DNA of 64,000 bases from Clostridiales bacterium (GTDB lineage: Bacteria > Bacillota > Clostridia > Oscillospirales > Acutalibacteraceae): the NCBI GenBank assembly GCA_024684435.1, contig JAIKWV010000032.1:1-64000 (forward strand), given 5' to 3'. The notes under the pieces are model-generated. The model had not been told where the DNA came from. It saw nothing but the letters and a program-made list of their open reading frames with translations, and ran no database searches. Both the position numbers and the translations under genes were made by a program. Below are positions 47,274 through 56,978 of the stretch, piece by piece. How positions within the stretch are numbered: the stretch's first letter is position 1; each line of letters begins with the position of its first letter.

Positions 47274-48965
47274 ATGGCAAAGAAAGAAAACGTAAACCCT
47301 GCCGAGCAGTATCGCCAGGAGCGTAAAAAGAGACTGGCTCAGGCTGCAAAGAAGAACTCAAAGAAGAGCATTGGCGGTTCATCAAAAAAAGCCGGAATGA
47401 TCATAAAGGAGATCATTGCCGCATTATTGATCATAGCCATTGTTTTCGGAGTCGGCTTTTTTGTGGCAGACAAGTCCGGCGCTATTGCTAAGTTCAGCAT
47501 CGCCATGACTGTCGGCAATACAAAGATCACCAGCGCGGAATTTGCTTATATGTATTATCAAAAGTACCAGTCGTTCGCCAGCCAGGCGGCTCAGTACGAA
47601 CAGTACTATGGTTCTAACGTACTTGGACTCGATACTTCCAAGTCCCCCAAGGGACAGGAAAGTCCCTACAAGGATGACAGTGACAACGTCATTATGTGGG
47701 ATAAATATATTGAAAACGAGACCGTATCATGGTTGAACGAGTTCATCGTTCTCTACAAAGAGGCTCTTGCGAACAATTACAAGCTCACTGATGAAGAAAA
47801 GAGCGAAATAGAGTCACAGATCGCGGATTTAACCTCAAGCGCCAAGCAGAACAATATGTCACTTAACGCTTATCTCTATAATCTGTACGGAAGCGGCATA
47901 AATAAAAATGTCGTTGAAAAGTTCATGAATATGGAAAAGATCGTTGCAAGATATCAGGAAGATAAACAGCAGGGCTTCAAAGACAGCCACACCGATGAGG
48001 CTCTTGATGAAGAGTATAACAAAGATAAAGATAAGTACGATGTAGTAAGTCTCAGGATCTTTTCTCTTTCCACAACTCTTGAACAGGACGAAGGCGAAAC
48101 CGAAGAAGCCTTTACAGCAAGAAAAGAGAAGAACAGCGCTGAACTCAAGGCAAAGGCTCAGGCAGTGTACGACGCAACTACAAACGTTGAAACATTCCTT
48201 GCGGCGGCAAAGGCGAACGCCGTTGTTGAGGAAGGCAAGGAATACGACGCTGACGAAGAGACCGAATCCAACCGTATCAGCAAAGAAAGCCTCACCAGCA
48301 AGATCAACGATAAGGCCGCAGAGTGGGCATTCGCCGATGAACGCAAGGTCGGCGACAAGGCGCAGTATGAAACTGACAGCGGTTATTATGTGGTCATTTT
48401 GACAGAGACCCAGTATCCGGCTCAGGCAGTCAATGTTCGCCATATACTCATATCGTTCCACGAGGATTCTTCAGACACATCTGACCCCACCGAGGAAGAA
48501 AAGACCGCGGCAAAGGCAAAGGCAGATTCTATCTACGCAGAGTGGAAAAAGGATCCCACCGAGGACAACTTTGCAACACTTGCAACAGATAACACCACAG
48601 ATACCGGTTCCAAGGAAAACGGCGGTCTCTATGAAAATGTGACCCCCGGTCAGATGGTAAGAGCATTTGACAACTGGTGCTTTGACCGTTCAAGGAAAGC
48701 CGGAGATACAGATATAGTCGAGACCACCTACGGCTATCACATCATGTACTTCTCAAGCAGAAGCGAAGACTATATCTGGAGAACAAATCTCAGAGAGAGC
48801 CTTTCTCAGGACGATTATTCAGCTTACTTTGAAGAAGCCCTCAAGAAGGATTCCTATAAGCTCGTAAAGAACACCAAGGGTCTTGCAAAGGGTACCAAAA
48901 AAGGCTTGGAAATCGTTGATATGCAAATCGCATACAACAATTCCAGCAGCAGTCTCTCTAATTGA
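47274..48965 (+). CDS. membrane-anchored parvulin-type peptidyl-prolyl isomerase
   Basis: 563 residues. A Lys-rich cytoplasmic tail (1-45) precedes one membrane helix (about 43-64), and the rest is extracytoplasmic. A SurA/PrsA-type N-terminal chaperone region follows. The parvulin (PpiC) domain is at about 385-490, starting with VNVRHILISFHEDSS and ending with VETTYGYHIMYF; the conserved His residues of the fold are visible. Its job would be folding secreted proteins after translocation, as PrsA does in Bacillus. It is anchored by a helix, not a lipid. The insertion at about 310-370 before the PPIase domain is rich in acidic residues. Precedes pyrG by 51 nt. Confidence 0.88.
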   Translation: MAKKENVNPAEQYRQERKKRLAQAAKKNSKKSIGGSSKKAGMIIKEIIAALLIIAIVFGVGFFVADKSGAIAKFSIAMTVGNTKITSAEFAYMYYQKYQSFASQAAQYEQYYGSNVLGLDTSKSPKGQESPYKDDSDNVIMWDKYIENETVSWLNEFIVLYKEALANNYKLTDEEKSEIESQIADLTSSAKQNNMSLNAYLYNLYGSGINKNVVEKFMNMEKIVARYQEDKQQGFKDSHTDEALDEEYNKDKDKYDVVSLRIFSLSTTLEQDEGETEEAFTARKEKNSAELKAKAQAVYDATTNVETFLAAAKANAVVEEGKEYDADEETESNRISKESLTSKINDKAAEWAFADERKVGDKAQYETDSGYYVVILTETQYPAQAVNVRHILISFHEDSSDTSDPTEEEKTAAKAKADSIYAEWKKDPTEDNFATLATDNTTDTGSKENGGLYENVTPGQMVRAFDNWCFDRSRKAGDTDIVETTYGYHIMYFSSRSEDYIWRTNLRESLSQDDYSAYFEEALKKDSYKLVKNTKGLAKGTKKGLEIVDMQIAYNNSSSSLSN

Positions 48966-49016
48966 TCGTAAAAAAGCTTTTTGATTGCGGACAGAAAGGC
49001 TATTGGTAAATTTATT

Positions 49017-50621
49017 ATGAAAAAATTTGTTTTTGTTACAGGCGGTGTCGTTTCCGGTTTAGGTAAAGGTATTACCGCCGCGGCATTGGGAAGATTGTTG
49101 AAGGCTCGCGGAGTTAAGGTTACCATGCAGAAGCTGGATCCGTACATAAACATTGATCCCGGCACAATGAGCCCGTTTCAGCACGGCGAGGTTTTCGTGA
49201 CTGACGACGGCACCGAAACAGACCTTGATCTGGGTCACTATGAGCGTTTCATTGATGAGAGCCTTAATTACAATTCAAACATCACCACGGGAAAGGTTTA
49301 CTGGAACGTTCTGACAAAAGAGCGCAAGGGCGAATATCTGGGACAGACCGTACAGGTCATCCCCCACATTACGGACGAGATAAAAGATCGCATCTACAGC
49401 GCAGCCAACAGCACGGATTCAGAGGTGAATATCGTTGAGATAGGCGGCACGGTGGGCGACATGGAATCTCAGCCCTTCCTTGAGTCTATCCGTCAGGTGT
49501 CTCATGAGCATGGCGACGGCAACTGCGTGTTCATTCATGTGACACTTATCCCCTTTGTCCCCGGCTCAGAGGAATATAAATCAAAGCCCACTCAGCATTC
49601 TGTTAAAGAGCTCCTTTCAATAGGTATACAGCCGGACATTCTTGTCTGCCGCTGCGACGCTCCACTTGACCCCGGCATGAAGCGTAAGATCGCCATGTTC
49701 TGCAACGTCACAGAGGAATGCGTAGTCGACAACACAAATGTCAGCTCCCTTTATGAAGCTCCCCTCATGCTTGAGGAAAACAAGCTTGCGGACATAGTCT
49801 GCAAGAAGCTGGGTCTCAAGGCTAAAAAGCCTGATCTTACCGAATGGATCGAAATGGTAAACCGTATCCATTCCTGCAAGGACATTGTAAAGATCGGCCT
49901 TGTGGGCAAATATGTTAAGCTTCACGACGCTTATCTTTCCGTTGCCGAATCTCTTTTCCACGGCGGGATCGAAAACACATGCAAGGTTCAGATAGAATGG
50001 ATCGACTCCGAGGACATCACTCCCGAAAACGCTGAGGAAATGCTCAAGGGGCTCCACGGTATAATCGTACCCGGCGGCTTCGGGAACAGAGGCATCGAAG
50101 GCAAGATAAACGCCATAAAATACGCCCGCGAGAACAAGATACCCATGTTCGGCATCTGCCTTGGAATGCAGCTTGCAGTGGTGGAATACGCAAGGGACGT
50201 TCTCGGTCTTACCGACGCCAACAGCGGCGAATTTTCAGAAGACACAACGAACCCCGTGATCGACATCATGGAGTATCAGAAAGCTGTCACGGACAAGGGC
50301 GGCACAATGCGTCTGGGAATTTACCCCTGCCACATCGTCAAGGGCACAAAGCTCTATGAGGCTTATCAGGTGGACGACATAAACGAGCGTCACCGCCACC
50401 GTTATGAGTTCAACAACAAGTACAAGGAGACCCTGCAGGAGCACGGTCTTGTGCTCTCCGGTATGTCCCCCGACACCACCCTTATCGAGGCGGTGGAGAT
50501 CAAGGATCATCCCTGGTTCGTGGGCGTTCAGTTCCACCCTGAGTTCAAGTCTCGCCCCAACAGAGCCCATCCCCTGTTCAGGGAATTCATAAAAGCCGCA
50601 AAGGAATACAGCCAGAAATAA
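49017..50621 (+). CDS. pyrG: CTP synthase
   Basis: A 534-residue enzyme making CTP from UTP, ATP and glutamine. The synthetase domain begins [18 protein letters not shown]. The C-terminal glutamine amidotransferase domain has the nucleophile Cys near 381 in [10 protein letters not shown] and the His/Glu pair in GVQFHPEF. Length is standard. The start at 49017 follows the family N-terminus; the Shine-Dalgarno sequence is poor (AGAAAGG lies 19 nt upstream), so translation initiation may be regulated or depend on coupling. I see no pyrG attenuator with an initial G run, although the 51-nt gap after the parvulin gene contains an AAAAAAGCTTTTT palindrome. Confidence 0.97.
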   Translation: MKKFVFVTGGVVSGLGKGITAAALGRLLKARGVKVTMQKLDPYINIDPGTMSPFQHGEVFVTDDGTETDLDLGHYERFIDESLNYNSNITTGKVYWNVLTKERKGEYLGQTVQVIPHITDEIKDRIYSAANSTDSEVNIVEIGGTVGDMESQPFLESIRQVSHEHGDGNCVFIHVTLIPFVPGSEEYKSKPTQHSVKELLSIGIQPDILVCRCDAPLDPGMKRKIAMFCNVTEECVVDNTNVSSLYEAPLMLEENKLADIVCKKLGLKAKKPDLTEWIEMVNRIHSCKDIVKIGLVGKYVKLHDAYLSVAESLFHGGIENTCKVQIEWIDSEDITPENAEEMLKGLHGIIVPGGFGNRGIEGKINAIKYARENKIPMFGICLGMQLAVVEYARDVLGLTDANSGEFSEDTTNPVIDIMEYQKAVTDKGGTMRLGIYPCHIVKGTKLYEAYQVDDINERHRHRYEFNNKYKETLQEHGLVLSGMSPDTTLIEAVEIKDHPWFVGVQFHPEFKSRPNRAHPLFREFIKAAKEYSQK

Positions 50622-50642
50622 AAACTAACCTTTTATATGATT

Positions 50643-50678
50643 ACAGCCGCAGGTTTGACCTGCGGCTGTTTATTTTTC
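50643..50678 (+). terminator. rho-independent terminator of pyrG
   Basis: A perfect 11-bp stem ACAGCCGCAGG (50643-50653 with 50659-50669), 5-nt loop, then TTATTTTTC. Confidence 0.92.
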
Positions 50679-50779
50679 CTATTTACGGATGTGGAATTTC
50701 ATAAGCAGATTATCTGAATTCAAGAATCCTGATAACCGTAGTCTCTCACACATAAAGCACGCTTTTTCGACAGACTGAA

Positions 50780-50808
50780 ACCGCCTCCCTTTACGCAAAG
50801 GAGGCGGT
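50780..50808 (-). terminator. hairpin after putP, probable terminator
   Basis: ACCGCCTCCCTTT (50780-50792) pairs with AAAGGAGGCGGT (50797-50808) with one bulged C. The U-tract on the minus strand is poor (TTTCAG), so termination may be inefficient. Confidence 0.5.
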
Positions 50809-50853
50809 CGTTAAACATTGATAAAACTTTAGCTTTAATAGGCAATCAGGTCA

Positions 50854-52371
50854 TCAGTCGTCGTTGGAATCGTCTGTAGCCTTGGCATAGATAGCCTGAA
50901 CCTCTTCTGAGGGAGCGGCATCAATGAGAGAAACCACGACTGCGAGGATGAAGCAGACAGCAAAACCGGGAATGATCTCATAAACATTGGTTTTTCCTGA
51001 AAGGAATACCAGCCAAAGAATATCAACCAGTGTGCCGCCCACTATACCGGCGACGGCGCCTTTATAAGTAAAGCGTTTCCAGAACAGGGAAAGTATGATG
51101 ACCGGACCGAACGCCGCGCCAAACAGACCCCATGCGTTTTCAACCAGCTCCATTATAGCCTGCGCGCCCTTACCTTTGCTGGAAGCGACGAAATAAGCGA
51201 TAACGGAAACCACAAGAACTACTATTCTGCCGATCCAAAGGATTTCTTTGTCGGAAGCCTTCTTTTTGAAAACGGGCTTGTAAATATCGCTGGTGAAGGA
51301 TGAAGAAGCTACCAAAAGCTGAGAGTCCGCAGTGGACATTGAAGCCGCTATGATAGCGGCAAGCAGTAAGCCTGCAATAAATGTGGGGAACAGCTTGCGG
51401 GCAAGTTCAATAAACACAAGCTTTTGCTGACCGTTCTCCAGCAGCTCCTTGGCAAGGACCTCATTGCCGAACAAAGCTATGCGTCCGAAATATGCGATAA
51501 CGATGGCGCAAGAAAGAGATATTACCACCCAGATTATAGCAACTGTAGCAGACTTCTTGACCATTGAGGGCTTTTTGATGGACATGAAACGAACGATGAT
51601 GTGAGGCATACCGAAATATCCGAGACCCCAGCCGAGACCGGAAGCAATATCCTGCCATGTGGCGTTAAATAAATTGGGAACAAATTTATAAGTTGTCTCA
51701 CCGTCAGAATAAACGTTGGCGATCAACTCCGGGTCGTAGTTGCCTTTTACTGCCATAATGATCGGCACAGCCAAAAGAGCGATGAGCATAAGCGTGCCCT
51801 GAATAAAGTCAGTCCAGCAAACAGCCTTGAAGCCGCCCAGGAATGTGTACGCAATAATTATAGCGGCAAAAATTATCATTGCCGTGCTTCTTGAAAGTGA
51901 CGGAACAAGAGCTGTGAACACGTCGGTTCCCGCAACGAAAGCCGAAGCAACGTAGATTGTGAAGCAAACAAGGAACACAACAGCGCAGATAACGCTGAGC
52001 ACATTGTTTGTGGCGCAGAAACGGTTGGAAAGATACTGGGGAACGGTGATGGAATCCCCCGCCGCGGCGGAAAATTTACGAAGACGCTTTGCAACGAAGA
52101 TCCAGTTCAACGCCGTACCGATGGCAAGACCGATACCGATCCACGCTTTGCCTAAACCGAATGCCAGGATACTGCCGGGCAAGCCCATAAGCAGCCACGC
52201 GCTCATATCGGAGGCCTGGGCGCTCATGGCGGTGACCCAGGGTCCCATGCTTCTGCCGCCTAAGAAGTAATCCTTCTCGCCGGCGCTCTTCGACTTTATG
52301 AAGAAGAACACGCCCATACCTATGACGACTATAAAATAAAGTACAAATGCTAAAATTTCGCCGTTGACCAT
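50854..52371 (-). CDS. putP: sodium/proline symporter
   Basis: 505 residues with 13 predicted membrane helices, a member of the sodium:solute symporter family. The N-terminal YFLGGRSMGPWVTAMSAQAS, then DMSAWLLMGLPG, and the central region AAIIAASMSTADSQLLVASS match PutP closely. The protein imports L-proline with Na+. A putP gene close to coupled carbon or nitrogen functions is not seen; it has its own promoter at 52413-52442. Confidence 0.92.
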   Translation of the reverse strand: MVNGEILAFVLYFIVVIGMGVFFFIKSKSAGEKDYFLGGRSMGPWVTAMSAQASDMSAWLLMGLPGSILAFGLGKAWIGIGLAIGTALNWIFVAKRLRKFSAAAGDSITVPQYLSNRFCATNNVLSVICAVVFLVCFTIYVASAFVAGTDVFTALVPSLSRSTAMIIFAAIIIAYTFLGGFKAVCWTDFIQGTLMLIALLAVPIIMAVKGNYDPELIANVYSDGETTYKFVPNLFNATWQDIASGLGWGLGYFGMPHIIVRFMSIKKPSMVKKSATVAIIWVVISLSCAIVIAYFGRIALFGNEVLAKELLENGQQKLVFIELARKLFPTFIAGLLLAAIIAASMSTADSQLLVASSSFTSDIYKPVFKKKASDKEILWIGRIVVLVVSVIAYFVASSKGKGAQAIMELVENAWGLFGAAFGPVIILSLFWKRFTYKGAVAGIVGGTLVDILWLVFLSGKTNVYEIIPGFAVCFILAVVVSLIDAAPSEEVQAIYAKATDDSNDD

Positions 52372-52412
52372 TTTACCAGTCTCCCATTCTTTATAAGAAT
52401 AATTGTTTTTTG

Positions 52413-52442
52413 ATTATATCATGTACTTCTTTGTCTTGTCAA
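52413..52442 (-). promoter_or_regulatory. sigma-A promoter of putP
   Basis: Minus strand TTGACA (52437-52442), 18-bp spacer, TATAAT (52413-52418). Confidence 0.7.
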
Positions 52443-52501
52443 TAAATTCAACAAAATTCGTATAATTTTTGCATATTTTAATTTTATCCATAAATATGTA
52501 C

Positions 52502-52530
52502 TTGATTTTATTTGTATAAACAAGTATTAT
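52502..52530 (+). promoter_or_regulatory. sigma-A promoter of the GH29 gene
   Basis: TTGATT (52502-52507), 17-bp spacer, TATTAT (52525-52530). Confidence 0.6.
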
Positions 52531-52599
52531 ATACCTAATACACTTTAAATTGGGTTAATGTGCGATACTTTATTTTTATGTTTTTGGGTAGTGATTTGT

Positions 52600-53997
52600 T
52601 TGAATAAAAAATACGCGGAGCTTGCCAAACGCGCTTCGGCTGTAGTGCCCTCCCGGCGTCAGCTTTTGTGGCAGGATATTGACTTCTGCGCTTTCATAAA
52701 TTTCGGACTTAATACCTTCATTGACTCAGAGGACGGCGCGGGCAACGTCAGTCCCGATCTGTTTGACCCACCGAAGCTCAACGTTCATCAGTGGATAAAG
52801 GCGATAAAGCTGGCGGGCATGAAGGGCGTCATACTGGACGTTAAGCATTATGACGGCTTCTGTCTGTGGCCATCAGCATACACGGATCACAGCGTCAAGA
52901 ACAGCCCCTGGCTTGAGGGTAAGGGCGATCTTGTAAAGGAAGTCGCCGATCAATGCCGGGAGATGGATCTTAAATTCGGTATATATCTTGCCCTGTGGGA
53001 CAGGCACGATCTGAGCTACGGCAAGGGCAGTGAATACGATACGTTCGTAAAGGATCTGCTCCGTGAGCTGCTTACCAACTACGGTGATATCTTTTGTGTA
53101 AGACTGGATGACTTCTGCGGCGAGGATGAAAGTATCCGCAGTCAGAGCTATGACCTTCAAGGGTATTATGATCTTATCCGTGAGCTTCAGCCGGACGCGG
53201 TGATATCCGACTGCGGTCCCGACGTGCGCTGGAACGGTAATTATACAGGTTTTTGCCGTAAGGAAGAGTGGAGCGTGGTCTCCTCCGAACAGTACATGAA
53301 CCGTATCTCCCCGTTAAAGAATAAAAGCAGAGTTATGGAGCTGGATATAGGCAGTCTCAAGGCAATAAGCAAGGCAGATGAGCTTATCTGGTACCCCGCG
53401 GAGACCTGCATTCCCCTGCGTAAAGGTTGGTTTTACCATGAAAAAGAAAAGCATGATATCATGCCTCTCTCCAAAATAATGGAGATATATTATAGATCCG
53501 TAGGGGCAAATTCATCTCTGCTTCTGGGTGTAGCGCCTACTCCGGAGGGCGTGATATCAGAAAACGATCTCGACGTTCTTTTATCCGTCGGCGCTCAGCT
53601 GAAGATCGACTTCAACGAGAATCTGGCAGAGGATTCTATCATAACCGCCTCCTGTTCCTCAGACGCAAAGCATGGCGCTGAAATGGCTCTGACAGACGAT
53701 CCTGACGAATACTGGTGTTCCGGAGACAATGCCCGTAAGCCTGAGCTTATCCTTGATCTTGGGGACGACTACGATATAAATAAAATAGTCCTTAAGGAAC
53801 ACATAAAAACAGGTCAGCAGATAGAAGCGTTTACTCTCTACGCTGAAATAAACGGCAGGTGGAAAAAATTCCACAGCGGTACGGCGATAGGGCATAAATG
53901 TATCTGCCGGTTCAAGGAAACGAGAATACAGCGATTCAAGCTTGTTATTGAAGATATGCGCGGCTTTGCCACCATATCCGCATTCGAAGCATATTGA
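52600..53997 (+). CDS. alpha-L-fucosidase, GH29, with C-terminal discoidin-like domain
   Basis: About 465 residues. The catalytic barrel shows the GH29 landmarks GVILDVKHYDGFCLWPSAYT, then VADQCREMDLKFGIYLALWD and ELLTNYGDIFCVRLDD; the Asp in LDD is the probable nucleophile position. A C-terminal domain (about 340-465) resembles F5/8 type C (discoidin) domains: LILDLGDDYDINKIVLKE and RFKLVIED. It would remove fucose from host or plant glycans. There is no clear signal peptide, so it may act in the cytoplasm on imported fragments. TTG 52600 is preferred, since GGGTAGTGAT lies just before it; an ATG at 52558 would add a short hydrophobic run without an RBS. Confidence 0.82.
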   Translation: MNKKYAELAKRASAVVPSRRQLLWQDIDFCAFINFGLNTFIDSEDGAGNVSPDLFDPPKLNVHQWIKAIKLAGMKGVILDVKHYDGFCLWPSAYTDHSVKNSPWLEGKGDLVKEVADQCREMDLKFGIYLALWDRHDLSYGKGSEYDTFVKDLLRELLTNYGDIFCVRLDDFCGEDESIRSQSYDLQGYYDLIRELQPDAVISDCGPDVRWNGNYTGFCRKEEWSVVSSEQYMNRISPLKNKSRVMELDIGSLKAISKADELIWYPAETCIPLRKGWFYHEKEKHDIMPLSKIMEIYYRSVGANSSLLLGVAPTPEGVISENDLDVLLSVGAQLKIDFNENLAEDSIITASCSSDAKHGAEMALTDDPDEYWCSGDNARKPELILDLGDDYDINKIVLKEHIKTGQQIEAFTLYAEINGRWKKFHSGTAIGHKCICRFKETRIQRFKLVIEDMRGFATISAFEAY

Positions 53998-54017
53998 TAT
54001 TTTTGAAGGGATAAAAA

Positions 54018-56345
54018 ATGGAAATTTTCACTAACGAAATAATTGAACTGCCGCTCCTTGCTCTCAAGGGACTTGTGGTATTTCCCGCGGCGCAGATGCA
54101 CTTTGACGTGGTCAGGGAGAAATCCGTTGCCGCCATCAAAGATGCTATGGACGGAAACAGGAAAATTTTTCTTGTCGCTCAGCGGGATATAACTGTAGAT
54201 GACCCGGCAGTAGATCAGCTTTATGAAAAGGGCGTTATCGCAAACATAAATCAGGTTTTCCGCCTGCCAAACAGCAATAATCTGCGGGTCTATGTGGAGG
54301 GGATAGAAAGAGCGCTGCTGATAAGCTACACTCAGGTCAAGCCATGTTTTAAAGCCTCCGTTCTCCCCTGCATAAAAAAGACCGAGGGCGGCAACAAGGT
54401 ACTTGCCTGCATACGCAAGACTAAGGCTCTTTTTGACGAATATATGGAAACGGCTCCTCAACTCCCCGGAGACATCGTGCTTTCCGTTATGGCGGAGGAC
54501 GACCCGGGAAGGCTTGCCGATTATATCGCCGGCAATATCATGCTGGATTATAAAGACAAACAGAGCATCCTCGACGAGCTCGTACCCACATCAAGGCTGG
54601 AAAAGCTCTGCGCCGTCCTGACCCGTGAGATAGAGCTTATAAAACTGGAAGGCGATATTACAGAACGGGTACAGGAGCAGATCGACGAAAATCAAAGGGA
54701 ATATTATCTCAGAGAACAGCTAAAAATAATCTCCTCCGAGCTTAACGGCGGCATTTCCCCGGAGGAGGAGATCGATGAATTCAGATATAAAATATATAAA
54801 CTTCATTTCCCGGAGGATATCGAGGAAAAGCTTCTGCGTGAATGTGACAGGCTGGAGCGTATGTCTCCCCAATCCCCGGAGGGAACAGTGGCAAGGACTT
54901 ACATAGAAACGGTTCTTGACCTGCCCTGGAATAAATATACTAAAGATAAAATAAACCTTGAAGCCGCCCGCAAGATCCTTGACAACGATCATTACGGTCT
55001 GGAAAAGGTCAAGGACAGGATAATAGAAGCCCTGGCGGTGTACAAGCTTTCCGGCAATATCTCCGGTCAGCTCCTCTGCCTTGTGGGACCTCCCGGCGTG
55101 GGCAAGACCTCAGTCGCCCGCTCGGTGGCCCGCGCAATGGGCAGAAAGTACGTCAGGATCTCCCTTGGCGGAATATACGATGAGGCAGAGATAAGAGGCC
55201 ACAGAAGGACATATATCGGCTCCATGCCCGGCAGGATAATCGCCGCCATACAGCAGGCGGGCACATCGAATCCCCTTATTCTGCTGGATGAAATAGATAA
55301 ACTCGGCAAGGATTTCAGGGGCGACCCATCCTCTGCCCTGCTTGAAGTTATGGACGGCGAGCAGAATTTCTCCTTCCGCGACCATTACATCGAGATACCC
55401 TTTGACCTGAGCAAGGTCATGTTCGTCACCACCGCAAACGACACCTCCACAATACATCCGGCGCTGCTCGACCGTATGGAGGTCATAGAACTGGGCAGCT
55501 ACACTCAGGAGGAAAAATTCAACATCGCCAAAAAGCATCTTGTCAAAAAGCAGATCAAACGCAGCGGGCTAACCTCAAAAGAGCTGAAAATTTCCGACGG
55601 CGCGCTGAGAAAAATAATAGAGTCCTATACCCGTGAGTCTGGGGTACGCAAGCTGGAACAGTGCATAGCGAAGATATGCAGAAAAACAGCCTCCGAGATC
55701 GCCGCAGGAAAAGAGAAGGTAAGCGTCACCGAGAAAAATCTTGAAAAATATCTCGGCACGGCAAAATATCACCGTGAATCCTACGAAAAGAACGATCTCC
55801 CCGGTATAGTGAACGGCCTTGCCTGGACGGCGGTGGGCGGTGAGACCCTAAAGGTTGAGGCCGCCGTCATGGATGGCAGCAGCAAGCTTGAGCTTACCGG
55901 CTCACTGGGAGACGTTATGAAGGAATCCGCCCACGCGGCGATAAGCTACATCCGTTCAAACGCCGCCGCTCTCAATATCGATCCTGATTTTTACGGCAAA
56001 AAGGACATCCACATCCACGTGCCCGAAGGCGCCGTTCCCAAGGACGGGCCCTCCGCCGGTGTGACCATAGCCACAGCTCTGGTATCGGCTCTGTCCGACA
56101 CACCTGTCAAACACAACGTGGCAATGACAGGTGAGATCACTCTGCGTGGCCGTGTACTGCCCATAGGCGGTCTCAGGGAAAAAGCGATGGCCGCATACCT
56201 GGCGGGCATTGACACGGTGATAATCCCCGCCGACAACACCGGAGACCTGGACGAGGTGGACGATGTTGTAAGATCCGCCGTAAAGTTTATCCCGGTATCC
56301 GGCGTGGGAGAAGTGTTCAACGCAGCGCTGGTAAAGGGACACTGA
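54018..56345 (+). CDS. lon: ATP-dependent Lon protease
   Basis: A 775-residue cytoplasmic quality-control protease. The LON substrate-binding domain is at the N-terminus (IELPLLALKGLVVFPAAQMH). A coiled region precedes the AAA+ module, with Walker A GPPGVGKTS near residue 357 and Walker B ILLDEIDKLG. The C-terminal S16 protease domain has the catalytic Ser in PKDGPSAGVT (near 678) and Lys in GGLREKAMAA (near 722). Length and order are normal for LonA. AAGGGA is 7 nt before the ATG. engB follows after 30 nt, as in many Firmicutes (lon-ysxC). Confidence 0.98.
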   Translation: MEIFTNEIIELPLLALKGLVVFPAAQMHFDVVREKSVAAIKDAMDGNRKIFLVAQRDITVDDPAVDQLYEKGVIANINQVFRLPNSNNLRVYVEGIERALLISYTQVKPCFKASVLPCIKKTEGGNKVLACIRKTKALFDEYMETAPQLPGDIVLSVMAEDDPGRLADYIAGNIMLDYKDKQSILDELVPTSRLEKLCAVLTREIELIKLEGDITERVQEQIDENQREYYLREQLKIISSELNGGISPEEEIDEFRYKIYKLHFPEDIEEKLLRECDRLERMSPQSPEGTVARTYIETVLDLPWNKYTKDKINLEAARKILDNDHYGLEKVKDRIIEALAVYKLSGNISGQLLCLVGPPGVGKTSVARSVARAMGRKYVRISLGGIYDEAEIRGHRRTYIGSMPGRIIAAIQQAGTSNPLILLDEIDKLGKDFRGDPSSALLEVMDGEQNFSFRDHYIEIPFDLSKVMFVTTANDTSTIHPALLDRMEVIELGSYTQEEKFNIAKKHLVKKQIKRSGLTSKELKISDGALRKIIESYTRESGVRKLEQCIAKICRKTASEIAAGKEKVSVTEKNLEKYLGTAKYHRESYEKNDLPGIVNGLAWTAVGGETLKVEAAVMDGSSKLELTGSLGDVMKESAHAAISYIRSNAAALNIDPDFYGKKDIHIHVPEGAVPKDGPSAGVTIATALVSALSDTPVKHNVAMTGEITLRGRVLPIGGLREKAMAAYLAGIDTVIIPADNTGDLDEVDDVVRSAVKFIPVSGVGEVFNAALVKGH

Positions 56346-56375
56346 TCCGCATATTTTAACAAAGGAAAAATCATT

Positions 56376-56960
56376 ATGAATCTTAACAGCTTTGATTACG
56401 AAGCCTCTTACGGAACATCCGCGCAGCTCAAACCCTCAGATATGCCGGAGATAGCCTTTGCCGGACGTTCAAACGTGGGCAAATCCTCACTGCTCAACAA
56501 GGTACTCAACAGAAAAAGCCTTGCCCGGGTCAGTTCAATGCCCGGCAAGACCGTCACCATAAACTTTTTCAAGGGGAACGGTCTGAGGCTCGTTGACCTG
56601 CCCGGTTACGGTTATGCCAAGGTCTCCCGCGCCGAAAAAGAGCGCTGGGCGGAGCTTATGGAAGGCTATTTCAAATCAGGACGCAATATAAAGCTTGTTG
56701 TCCAGCTTGTGGATATGAGGCATAAGCCCACGGCGGACGACCTGACAATGGTAAACTTTCTTAACGACGCCGGCTATCCTTTTATAATAGTTATGACAAA
56801 GAGCGACAAGCTCAACAAAAGCGAATATAAAGCTCAGGTGGAAGCCATGACCCGTGAATTTGAAAAATTCGGGGACTTAAGGCTCATACCCTTTTCATCC
56901 CTCAACGGTGAGGGGACTGAAGAAATCAGAACGATCATTGACCAATACGCAAATAATTAA
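56376..56960 (+). CDS. engB: ribosome biogenesis GTP-binding protein EngB/YsxC
   Basis: A 194-residue GTPase needed for assembly of the 50S subunit. G1 is GRSNVGKSS (30-38), G3 DLPGYGYAKV, G4 TKSD and G5 SSLNGEG. AAAGGA precedes the ATG by 8-9 nt. It lies directly after lon, the conserved arrangement. lysA follows 18 nt later. Confidence 0.97.
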   Translation: MNLNSFDYEASYGTSAQLKPSDMPEIAFAGRSNVGKSSLLNKVLNRKSLARVSSMPGKTVTINFFKGNGLRLVDLPGYGYAKVSRAEKERWAELMEGYFKSGRNIKLVVQLVDMRHKPTADDLTMVNFLNDAGYPFIIVMTKSDKLNKSEYKAQVEAMTREFEKFGDLRLIPFSSLNGEGTEEIRTIIDQYANN

Positions 56961-56978
56961 GGACAGGATGTGTAAACC

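Noticed and set aside
48966-49016. pyrG attenuator in the intergenic region
   Set aside because: The short A-run/T-run palindrome is weak and there is no 5' G-run near a promoter, as required for the known reiterative-transcription control of pyrG.
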